Part shown: positions 28,201-37,493 of the stretch, piece by piece
Layout: every line of letters starts with the position of its first letter
Position numbering within the stretch: the stretch's first letter is position 1
Origin: Parachlorella kessleri
Taxonomy: Eukaryota > Chlorophyta > Trebouxiophyceae > Chlorellales > Chlorellaceae
Assembly: GCA_001598975.1 (NCBI GenBank)
Contig: BBXU01000988.1
Coordinates: 1-37,493, forward strand
Direction of reading: 5' to 3'
DNA length: 37,493 nt
Translations under genes and position numbers: made by a program
The notes under the pieces: model-generated
The model's input: only the letters and a program-made list of their open reading frames with translations
The model's database searches: none
Told to the model about the DNA's origin: nothing

Positions 28201-30870
28201 GCCGTGGACTGAGTACGAAGCACCTACAAGCCACCTGGACTGTCCACAAGTGGAGCCTTCCGACCAGTTGGAAGGAGGGAATCTTAAGCAGACTGTCTAG
28301 CCCGCAGCAGTGCAGCATCCCTGGCTCTTAGCAAGTAGCATGGCAGAGCAAGGTCTATAATGGGTCATCCCTCACCTTGCCAAGGATTTGGACTGCATCT
28401 GGGGCATCCATGATGGGCACCTTCTTGCCCGTCTTCTTCTTACGCTGCTGCGTCCGCGGTGCAGCGCCTCTGCCAGTTGTTTCCTGCTGAACAAAGCAAG
28501 GGCAGACACGCCTTGAAAGGCTCGCATGGGTGATCCAGTCAACTCGCTAATATCTAGCACCATGTTGATGCGTAGGGTGGCAAGCAATATCTCCTGATGC
28601 AGCTGGACAGTTCAGTAAGTAGCATCTCCAGCTATGCATGCAGAGCCGCTCGCCTTGCTGGTGGTGGGCTCTGGGGTTTGGCTGCGGGGTTGCTCCACAT
28701 CTGCTGCAGCCTGTAAGTCGTCCGGCATTGGATAGAGCTCCCCGCCATCCGGCATGGGCATGGGGACTGGCGAGGGTGGTGCTAGTTGGTCAGCGAAGCC
28801 AAAGATCTCCATGCCGGGCATGTCGATGTCCGGAACTTCGAAGGTCTCTGGCATGTCCCTGCAGTTTTCGCATAGCATACACAAGCAAGGTACACAGAGG
28901 GTGCTGCATGGATAGGCACCAGGCATGCCCAGGTGTCTGACCTCTGTGACATTGGGGCACACCAACCACCGAATTAGTATCATCCTAGGAGGGCCTGCTG
29001 CTTTTTATTGAGCAGCTCTGCCCTTGAATGCTTCTGGGACATGCGCGGGGCAATTGAGGAGGGTCACTCCCTGCAATCTTAGTGCCCGCTGCATTTTTCA
29101 ACCAGCACGAAACTGCGTATTACGCATTGATAACTTTTCAGACTCTCCCACCTCAGACACCCCACAGTCTAACCCCTTCATCTCCCACAAATCCCAAGCG
29201 AACCCTTGACACAGATATCCAGAGTCCTCACATGTTGAGGTCAAAGCGCTCCAACCCCTCCAGGCTGACCGGCATCAAGCCAGGCTGCTCCATGTCCAGC
29301 AGTCCCCGCTGGCGGCCATTGTTACGATTACGTGGGGTGTCGCCTCTTTCTGAGATGGTGGGCATGATGAAGAGGTCCTCGCTGACCTGCGCTCAGGCTT
29401 AGCTCAGCCCTTGAGCCCTCGGAAGCTGACCCCCACAAAGCTAGGAGTCCTGCTGGTGCTCTTACCGCCCAATCACTTTCCCATGCCCAGGTTTCATGGT
29501 GATGTCAACCAAGCTTGTGGCATCTCTACTGTCTTTATTGATGTCATCGACAGTCAATGCATGCATCCCCGCACCTGTGGTGCATCCCTGGCTTTGCCCT
29601 CACTGCCATCCAGCTGTGTGGAGAAGTCGGGAAAGATGTCGCCCATGTGGAACTGGTCGGCCAACATGTCCTCGGCAGGCATAGTAATGGCCTCAGCCCT
29701 GCAGCGGGGGACGGGGTAGGTGTTAAACAATGATACAAGTCTGCATTGTTAAATATTGCCAAGAGCGAGACCCACTTGTTCAGCTCATCTTCTGCTTTGC
29801 GGACCAGAAGCCATGCCAGAGACAAGCAGATGCGAGGGAGTCAGGCAACTTACTTGGCCTTGTTGCTTTTCTTCACTAGCGTAGCACCTGGCAGTGCAGC
29901 ATTGTCGGCCATGACACGCATGCGTTTCTGCAATGCGGCATATTTGTCGGCACTGAATAGATATAAGTATCTTTAATGCTGCTTGCAAAGCCCTCCAGGA
30001 ACCCTCAGCCACTGACAGACACGCTTGTGCATGCAGAATAGACCACGGTGCAAGATGGTCTCCATTGACCCTGAGTGAATCATACCAGCATCTCCGTGCA
30101 GTCTTCCATAAGAAAGCCCTGCAACAAAAGCCTATGCCAGTGGGTAAGCCCGTTTACAGGACGGCGGGATGGCAGACAGCTTTCACTGGTGCAGTATTGC
30201 TGCCACAACGCAACAAAGCCTGTTGTCCCTTCTGCAGTACTTGAACCTTACAGACCTGCTGTTTGTGGTAGATGATAACCACACCGCCTGCAGTGCAGGT
30301 GGTGGAGTCAGCGGTGCACATATTGCATGGACTTAGAGGTAAGCTCCATCTCGCGCCAAAGCATATACTACGTAGAAGCTCCACAGCAGCCAGGGACGGC
30401 TGCTGGGCCAGCACCCCATTGTTGGGCACCTGGGGAAGGAAAGCACCGCCATGCAAGCCGCCCGTAGGACTGGTAGCAAGAACCATTGCCTGAAGGCGCA
30501 CGTACCTACTAGTATGGCCTGCATTCTGAGCGCCTGGGGCACTTCTGGATTCATGATGTGCTTACTGCGGCGGGGAGCACATGGGTTGGTATGGGCATTT
30601 CATGCGCATGACTGCTATGCTATTAGACAGGAGTCTCGCAGCCGCTCACCATGACTGGCCAATGTTAACCTGCAGAATTTTGTGCTTCCCCAACTTCTTG
30701 CCGTGCGCCGCAATCCTGCAGCCGTCCAGTGCAATGGGTATGTGCTGCTTGCGAGGCTTAGCGAGACACAGGCACTTGAGGAGGCTGAGGATGTTGGTAA
30801 AAGGCTCAACTTCTTACCACACATTGCCTAGAGGCGACTTTTTGCCCAACAAGTCCTTGGAATAAAACAT
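25236..30870 (-). CDS. RAD21: Cohesin alpha-kleisin subunit RAD21/SCC1
   Basis: Twenty exons: 30870-30818, 30715-30650, 30564-30506, 30287-30256, 30118-30086, 29927-29854, 29698-29575, 29386-29232, 28858-28654, 28486-28376, 28184-28076, 27888-27805, 27595-27488, 27333-27153, 27023-26963, 26792-26680, 26446-26281, 26135-25966, 25699-25575, 25318-25236; 703 residues. It closes the cohesin ring by binding SMC3 (N terminus) and SMC1 (C terminus), holding sister chromatids together. The N terminus MFYSKDLLGKKSPLGNVW, NPEVPQALRM and GVVIIYHKQ match kleisins in spacing. The middle is acidic and Met/Pro-rich, with basic KKKTGKK and RRRAKR patches. The C-terminal winged helix (about 635-700) reads SLFEMAAKLNRSEAAKLFAQIL and ends DEPYGDIILTRGPYL. 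DVEQPR (252-257) and ETER (462-465) fit the separase ExxR pattern. RAD21 versus REC8 is not settled. Intron 9 appears to have a GC donor; middle exons are the least certain. Confidence 0.9.
28487..28653 (-). other. RAD21: Probable GC-AG intron 9 of RAD21
   Basis: Exon 9 (ending TTSK) must splice before an in-frame TGA, and no GT lies between AGCAAG and that stop. AAG|GCGAGC is in phase with exon 10. The only other choice is a poor GT donor 14 codons earlier (GAT|GTGGAG). The acceptor is a CAGCAG tandem (28486 or 28483), so a one-residue variation is possible. Confidence 0.6.
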
Positions 30871-31886
30871 AGTGACAAAGCTGGCGTCCTTGAAAGGGCC
30901 GCCTTCAGCTCAAACTGTGGTGCTGCTCCCTGCGTAGAAGCAGGATAGCGAGCTGGCCACCTCTTCCCCCTTCGTGTGCCAAGAGAAGGAAGCTGCCGAC
31001 TGCCTGCTGCAGGCACAGGTACCTGCCAAGCCGGTTAGTACGCTTCTACTGACCAAGACTCTCGCTAATGGCAAGCAGAATCATAGAAAGTAAGGTATGC
31101 CGTGGGAAGCGAGCTCTGATGAGTCGCAGCCAAGTCAAATGGTGCATGTCTTTATCGTACTGCTGTACTGTCCTTTAACCTGTTTGTAGCATGCCTTCCT
31201 GAGAGGTGCCCGTGCGCTCCAGTTCAGGCACCATGCAGCCTGTCTGCCATGGGACCTGTACTACGAGGTAGACTTCTGCCCATTTCCAGATTCTTACTGA
31301 CTGCTTGTCAAGTCCTGCGTCATTGTCTTCACGCTGTCTTACACAGAAGCAACCAGTTGTGTCCGAGAGAGCAGGCCTGAACGCTTGTCTGTGACTAGTC
31401 TGTGGCCCTGGCGCTTGGAAATATGAGCAGAGACCAGCCAAAGGGGCTCGGTGCAGATGCATTTTGCTCAAGAGTCAGGAGCTCCACTTACACAGTGGCG
31501 CCCTTCACAAGGGTAGGCGCGCACTAATACTCAGAAGGTCAAACAAGCAAGTAGCCAAAATAATGCAGTGAAGCAATGCGAAAAGAGTAATGAAATGGAT
31601 TGTCACACCCCGCCATAACCCACTTCCGGACTGGCACCCTTTCGGCCAGAAGCACTTAGCAACACGCCCCAGCAAAGTATCAAGCGGGGCCTCCAAGCTT
31701 TGCAGGTAAGCTGTGCTGTGGTTTAGCACCACGGCACGGCACCACCTTGACGTGGCGCCCAGGGCGACATCCCATACCAGCAGACAAACAAGCACAAGGA
31801 CACGTCACCACCACCCAAGACAGCTATGGAGACTTGGTGTATTAGTGTCCCAGATCTCTAAGCAAACCACAGTTTCAGGCATATGT
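30871..31886. other. Intergenic: MDH 3' UTR and RAD21 upstream region
   Basis: About 1 kb between two genes on the same strand. The nearest minus-strand TGTAA after the MDH stop is at 31492-31488, with another at 31343-31339. Nothing else is recognised; the short open frames have no family features. Confidence 0.5.
31488..31492 (-). terminator. TGTAA poly(A) signal of MDH
   Basis: TTACA on the plus strand, about 395 bases after the MDH stop in gene sense; first copy encountered. Confidence 0.45.
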
Positions 31887-34413
31887 TCATGCTGCCGCCG
31901 CCTTGGCAAACTTAATGCCAGCTGTGATATTCTTTGCCAAAAGCTCCTTGGCCTCCTCCAGGCCCTTCTGCTCAAAGGCTGACAGCTCGCCAATGGGCAG
32001 AATCTCCTCAGCACCGTTCGGTCCAAGGCGCACCTGCGTACACATGAACAAAAAAAATCAACCAAGGCCTTGGACATAACACACAACCGCGGTTCTGAGG
32101 GCTCCTTAAGCATCGTTGTAGTCTTCAACACCCTGCGCTGGGTATCATCCCTTCGTGCCCTCCCAATGCCGGCAATATTGACACTCCAAGCACAATGCAG
32201 GGAGCGTCATACACAATCCGGAGGACACTGTGCAGGTGGCAGCGAGGTTATCACCCAACCAACTTACTACAGGCCCGCGCACCTTGCTAGCAAAGTAATC
32301 CAGGCCTGGCACCAGGGTGGACTCCAGGTAACAGCACTCGACAACATCCTGCTCGCCGTTCAGCCCCAGCAGCACCGACTCAGCAAAGCGGGCAGCTGCA
32401 TAGGCCTGCATGGAAGCAAGACTGCCAGTTCCATATGTGCCAGTCCCTGCCACAAAAAGTATCCGCTTCTGCTTATCGGACACAATGTCATACTGGAATC
32501 AGACGCGGCCAACAATGCAAAGAGTGAAGGTTAAGCACATGCTACCACTTCTCCCCCCGCAGCTGCAGAGCACACGATCATGCAAGCCCCGAGAGTGTAC
32601 CAAGACACTCACCATAGAAAGAGTAGCAGAGCCTGCGCCCGCCTTTGCCTCTACAACCTCAGTGCCGCCATTCTGGATGCGGTCTGTCAACTTGGTTAGC
32701 TCATCGTCAGTGAATGCAACCTTGGGGCTGGTCTGCAAGCATGCTACACAACATTTTTGCTTGAGCGGGATGCAGGTGGTGGATCCCAGGCTCCTTTGAC
32801 TCCACCTCTATCTGATGGATTGGGCAGCAGACTTTTTACACACACCCAAAGCAGAGGGGTAAAGCCTTGACTTAGCAGCAAAATGGAAAGTGCCATCAAC
32901 TCGCTGCTACTCATTTCAAACATGCCGCAGAGCGACAGCTTACCTGTGACAGCACCGGCAGAATGGTGTTGCCGGCATGACCGCCAATGACAGGCACATC
33001 AACATCAGCCATATTGAGGCTCTTCGCCTCGGCAACAAAGGTGTCAGCACGCACCACGTCCAAGGTGGTCACACCCAGCACCTGCACACACAGGAGGTTT
33101 CGCTGATACAAAGTCAAGCCTACAATTTCCTCTGTTTGCAAGCCCGCAGAAGCAGCCAACCGCTGCCGAGACTCTCTGGACGCAAATTTCAAAGCGGACT
33201 GGACAGCTATGACTACTCCTTGAGACCATGACGCGCCCCTTCCAGGCCCACCACCCTCTTAAGCCCACCTTCCGCTTATCGTAAACGCCCTTGGCCTTCA
33301 GCACCTCAGCGGCGATAGGCACAGTCGAGTTTACTGGGTTGGAGATAATGTTGAGAATTGCCTGCAAGCAGCGCACAAACAGTAAGCTATCCACCACCCA
33401 CACCCATTGCATAAGCACTGTCGCGTTACCAACAGCAATGCCTGCTAGCCGGACAACAATATTTGCACCAATCAACTCCAAGGCAGCTTGGTCAGCCACC
33501 CCCGATGTAGCAAACAACTCACATTTGGGCAGTTTGCTGCGCACGCCTCAGCCAAGGTCTTCACAATGCCGGCGTTAATGTTGAACAGGTCATCGCGGGT
33601 CATACCAGGCTTGCGGGGCACGCCGGCTGGGATGACAACCACCTCGGCACCCTTCAGAGCCTCAGCAAGGTTGTCAGGGCCCAGGTAGCCCTTGACCTGC
33701 AAGCACAGGAGCGCAGTGGCGCTCAACCCACAGACTCGCACAAAAGGCATTGAATTCCCAGAAGACATCATGCAGACTTTGGAATACATCACGACCACCC
33801 TACTAGAAAGAATCAACCTCAACAAAAAGTCATCAAGCAGGCATTGTGCAAGAGACCACTGACGACGCAGCAGTCCCCTTCTTTACTATACCCCAAGGAG
33901 GTCCCAGCTTCACATGACCCAGCCCGAGAAACAAATGTTCCGAGCGCCCTCCAGCTCTCAATAGTGGCTCCTGCACCCACCACAACTGTTACCAACCCAG
34001 CTGGCCCGTATCACCCACCTTGACAGGCGTATTGGTGTGGGACAAATCCGCCGCCACACCCACCACGTTGGCCACATCATAAAGAGCCAGCTCAGTCACC
34101 AGACGGTTCATTTTCAACAGCAGGGAAAGCGGCTGTCCAATTCCGCCAGCAGCACCAAGCACCGCCACCTGCACACAAGATGCTCCACTGTTACCAAGAC
34201 CGCCAGCACTTGCTGCAGCAACGGTTTCTGGCAAGGGGATCCAAAGAGTGCACCGCAACTCACCTTTCTGCACTCGATCACAGCGTGCGTACGACCGCTT
34301 GCACGGGCCCCCCTAACAGGTGCTGCCACCACAGGAGCGATGGGGCGCATGCGCTTGCCCACAGCCTTCATGCCGCTATAGGCGGTGAGGGAGGCGGCTG
34401 TGCTGTAAGCCAT
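31887..34413 (-). CDS. MDH: NAD-dependent malate dehydrogenase, organellar (plastid-type)
   Basis: Eight exons, 34413-34264, 34168-34019, 33696-33523, 33361-33269, 33081-32944, 32732-32613, 32405-32283 and 32033-31887, give 364 residues. It interconverts malate and oxaloacetate with NAD(H). The NAD loop GAAGGIGQ is at 55-62 and the mobile substrate loop [16 protein letters not shown] has Arg128 and Arg134. Asn166 lies in NPVNSTVPI, Asp197 and Arg200 in TLDVVRA, and catalytic His224 in [23 protein letters not shown] closes the fold. The whole sequence is closest, by recall, to plant plastidial NAD-MDH. Residues 1-50 are rich in Ala, Ser, Arg and Val with no acid before ECRK at 47-50, as in a plastid or mitochondrial transit peptide. 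No PTS2 (Rx6HL) is seen and the end is AKAAAA, not a PTS1. Plastid versus mitochondrion is not decided. Confidence 0.94.
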
Positions 34414-34653
34414 GGTTGTGTATGGATCCTCAAACAAAGCACGCCGCTGTAATCGGGAGAAAAGAGACAGACTGGAACCTTAATGCACGATCTAAACACT
34501 GATGAGGTGAATCAAACCGATTGGGTTGCTGCAAGAACCCCGCCGGCTTGCCAGCAACGCAGGGCCAGCAGGGGCGCGATGGGGACAGTCAAAGACTTCC
34601 GCCACTGATACCCTCAGGAGCAGATTGAGACTAGCGTCGTATCAGAGCCTACA
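34414..34653. promoter_or_regulatory. Short divergent promoter between MDH and coiled-coil gene
   Basis: Only 240 bases separate the two opposite start codons, so both core promoters and 5' UTRs must lie here. No TATA box is evident. Confidence 0.45.
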
Positions 34654-37375
34654 ATGTCGACTGGGATAGGACCCGACTGGTTGCAGGAGCTCAGGTGTCT
34701 GTGTAGTGAGACCGAGCAGAACCTCAAGCTCGTTAGGAAAGCAGGGTTCACAGCAAGCAAGGTGAGTTTAACTTTCGTGCTTTAGGTGCGAGATGCTGAA
34801 GTAGGTGCTGAGTGAAGTGCCTGGTGGAGCAAAGCAGGCCACTATCCTGGTACAGGCCCCCCCATGGGCTGAATGGTAAGTAGGGGCAGCTGGTTTGGCT
34901 TCGCAGGCTGCCATCAGGAAACCTCCGCCGCTGATTCTGAAGGAGAATGGCACACCTCACTCAGAGCAGTTGTCGGCTGATGTGGCAAAGCTGCAGTTGT
35001 CCCAGGCAAGCCTCGCGGCCTCCCTGCAGCAGCTAGCTGGGTACTGCTCTGGTACAGCCACCCAGCTCAGCCAGGTGCAAGTCACCTGCTCAAGAATGCA
35101 CGAGTCACAGGGCAGTAAAGAGGAGGTGGGCAAGCTCTCGGGCAGGGTTCAGGAGCTTGACAACAAGCTGGCCAGTGCCCTGGAGACCCTGCAGCGGCCA
35201 GGCCAGGCCCCTGTGCTGGACGCCTGCATGGCCAGGATACAAGCTCTGCAGGCTGAACAGGCAGCCCTTGCTGCCAATGTAAAGACCAAGCTGGCAGCGC
35301 TGGACTTTGCAGCCTTGAGTGAGGAGGTCCGCTTGCAAATGGAGACCCTGCGTACCCAGCTGGGAGCAAGCCAGAAGGAGGTGGAGGCGGGGCAAATGCG
35401 GCAGGCGGCAAGTATACAGCAGATTGGATCCAAGGTGGATGGCTTCGCTGCTCGGCTCGAGGTCCTGGGTGAGGCCAGTGCTGCCCAGGCGCGGACCGCT
35501 GAGGCGCTGCAAGCACTGGAGGAGAAGCTGCAAGAGTTGGCGGCTAACCAGCAAGAGCAGGCAGCACAACTGTTCAGCTTGAAAGAGCAGCAGCTGGTGG
35601 TGGAGAGAAGTGACAGCCCAGCAGACAATGGGGCTGATGCGAGGCAGGAGGGTGCTGACGATGAAAGGATGGCTGCCCTCCAGCAAGGCTTGGACGAGAT
35701 GGCACAGCTGGTCTTTGACTTGCGGGTTCAGTTCCAAAACAACCACGAGGACGCCGAGATTCTGCTAGCATCTACCAAACGCCAGGTGAGGGACGAGTAA
35801 TAGGGGATGTGGAAGCTGCAGCAAGGCCGGAGCCCAGGTTCCATCAAGACTTGAGGAAAAGGTGCCATCATAGCCAAACCTTTTGACATTACGGCAGCCC
35901 AGTGAGCTCGTTTGTTGTTGTTACTGGAGGGTATGTGGAACAATGTGACAGGGTGCTGGCATGAAGATTCGCCAACCACCCGTTGCACATATTCTCTGCA
36001 GGCTGGCGAGGCAGTAGAACAAGCTGCAACTGCTACAGAGCAAGCGGACAGCCTGGCAGCTAGGACGCAGGACCTGGAAGAGCAGATGCAAGCACTCCAG
36101 GGACAGCTTGCTGTATTGAAGCAGACAGTGGAAAGCATGGGACAGGCTGCCATGCCAGGAGATAGCCAGGTTCCAAAGGGGCTGGCTGACTGGCTACAAA
36201 CTTGGCTGCAAGAGGAGCTGAAGGTCGGTGATTACACATCTCATCAACTCATGTATCAGGCCCCAGGTATGCATGGGCTTTGGTCTGGACTTCAGCATCT
36301 TACATAATTGGGTGTTTTGGGAAGTGTGCTTTGCAGGACGTGAAAGAGAGCTGCAGTTCCCAGGATGGGAGCCTACGTCAGCTAGAAAGTCAACTAGCCA
36401 GCATGGCTAGCTTGGCTGGCACCGCCACGAGCTTGTCAGGTAGTGTGGCTTCCCTGCAAGCACAGCTACGACAGGTGCAGGAACGACAGCAGGAACAGCA
36501 GGCCAGCCTAGCAGCATCCCAAGTGTGCTCCTTGGAGGTTGCAACCTTGCAGCGGGGTATGGAGAACCAGGCAGCGGAGCTTGCTTCCCTTCAGGACACC
36601 CTTCAGGCCTTGCAAGCCCAGCAGGAGCAGCGACAGGAGGGCCAGCCGCAACGCTGGGAAACTTGCAAGGCTGAGCTGGAAGGCAGGCTTGGCAAGCTAG
36701 AAGAGACAGCTGGCAGCCAAGCTGAGCGGGCTGCCAGTGAAGTCAAGCGGCAGCAAGGGGTGTATGAAGCCCTAGCCTCGGTGCAAGGGTTGCTAACAGG
36801 GCTGGAGCAGCGCGTAGCAGTGGCCAGCCAGCAGATGACAGCACGCGAGGCGGAGGCGGACCGGCAGCAGGAGCAAATCAACCAGGTGCAAGTGGGAGCC
36901 GAGGCAGCAGTGACAGTGCAGGGTCCCCTGCAGGAAGTGCAGCGGGGCATGCTGGAGATGACGGAAGGCCAAAACCAGCTGCGAGAGCAGCTGGCCAGGC
37001 TGCAAGAGCAGGTGGCGGCATGGGAGAGCAGCAGCGCTCGGGCTGGCAGCTCTAGTGAGAACCGTGGTGTAGCAGAGGAGGTCGCTTCCCACATACAAGA
37101 ACTGCAGCAGCTGCTGGGAGGAGCACAAGCCGACTGGCAGCAGGGCACTGCAGGTCTAGAAACCCAGATGCAAAATCTGCGGGTCCGTGTGAGCTCCCTT
37201 GAGGCTTCCCACCAGCACGCAGCCACACTGGCCGAGGAGGGCGCCTACACCTCCGGCCAGCATGCAGAGCCGTTGGCGCAGTTGCAGCAGGGTCTGCATG
37301 TCTGCAGTACGCGTGTTGAGGAGCTAGGGCAGGCACTGGAGGGGCGAGTGAGCAGAGTGGAAGGCACAGTTGCAG
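34654..37375 (+). CDS. Large coiled-coil protein (3' end missing)
   Basis: Four exons, 34654-34761, 34907-35785, 36002-36223 and 36337-37375, give at least 749 residues. The last stays open to the window edge, but a donor (GCAG|GTGGGG) at 37376 followed by G/T-rich low-complexity sequence marks its probable end. The first 36 residues (MSTGIGPDWLQELRCLCSET...) and a KPPPLIL turn precede almost continuous helix from about residue 55. It is rich in Gln, Ala, Leu and Glu with hydrophobics at heptad spacing, for example LQQLAGY, LEEKLQELAANQQEQAAQL and LREQLARLQEQVAAW. Prolines are rare inside it. No motor, kinase or zinc domain is visible. Such proteins are usually scaffolds (Golgi tether, basal-body/centriole, nuclear or SMC-like), but the family is not recognised. 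Confidence 0.75.
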
Positions 37376-37409
37376 GTGGGGCTGGAGGGTGGCAAACTGG
37401 GGCACCAGG

Positions 37410-37493
37410 CAAGCCTCATGGTGGGGTGGGGTGTGTGTGGGGTGGGTGGCGGTGGTGGTTGTGTGTGGGTGGGGTGGTGTTTGGTGGGGGGGG
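37410..37493 (+). repeat. G/T-rich low-complexity tract
   Basis: The last 80-odd bases are runs of GGGG and GTGTG almost free of A and C, at the start of a presumed intron. Several G-runs of three or more could form a G-quadruplex. The tract may also explain why the sequence stops here. Confidence 0.8.

Noticed and set aside
29854..29942. RAD21 exon 6 beginning at DKYAALQKRM
   Set aside because: That acceptor is out of phase with exon 5; the inner acceptor TTGCAG|AAACGC is in phase and matches the family helix length.
30506..30715. RAD21 exon 2 ending at ILQ with a TAAG acceptor, which suggested a premature-stop splice switch
   Set aside because: A stronger donor 20 bases on (TCATG|GTGAGC) with the ordinary CAG acceptor restores the frame and gives exactly the human RAD21 spacing, so the odd acceptor is not needed.
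35082..35746. Antisense frames of 144-213 codons across the coiled-coil gene
   Set aside because: Leu/Gln/Ala/Cys-rich mirror translations of a biased helical sequence; the plus-strand frame splices cleanly and has heptads.

Overview
The window is nuclear DNA of a green alga, most likely a trebouxiophyte or other core chlorophyte. The evidence is GC-rich DNA, genes cut into many short exons, introns that almost all run GT...(C/T)NCAG, TGTAA (the chlorophyte poly(A) signal) behind most stops, and proteins typical of a photosynthetic eukaryote. No tRNA, rRNA, CRISPR array, transposase or bacterial-style operon was seen. Exons were joined by hand from splice signals, reading phase and family conservation. 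In every complete gene the exon lengths sum to an uninterrupted frame.

Layout. 58-1228 (-): N-terminal part of a GST-like-domain protein, probably a cytosolic aminoacyl-tRNA synthetase (GluRS type), running off the left edge. 1901-2825 (+): 97-aa secreted PAN/Apple mini-protein. 2826-4655: non-coding, with a strong hairpin and a 486-bp imperfect foldback element. 4656-7560 (+): mitochondrial carrier. 8693-12977 (-): alanine:glyoxylate aminotransferase of the animal AGXT type. 14398-18833 (+): alanine/glutamate:glyoxylate aminotransferase. 20296-24760 (+): S-(hydroxymethyl)glutathione dehydrogenase (GSNOR). 25236-30870 (-): alpha-kleisin RAD21/SCC1 of cohesin, 20 coding exons. 31887-34413 (-): NAD malate dehydrogenase. 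34654 to the right edge (+): large coiled-coil protein, 3' end missing.

How they fit together. Four enzymes and perhaps the carrier belong to glyoxylate/photorespiratory, one-carbon and redox metabolism. The two aminotransferases are head to head across a 1.42-kb gap and could share control: one makes glycine from glyoxylate and alanine, the other regenerates alanine from glutamate or transaminates glyoxylate directly. Neither ends in a peroxisomal PTS1. GSNOR removes formaldehyde and S-nitrosoglutathione, and its upstream region carries a duplicated G-box block. RAD21, the PAN protein and the coiled-coil protein look functionally unrelated. Two introns (one in GSNOR, one in RAD21) appear to use GC-AG splice sites.
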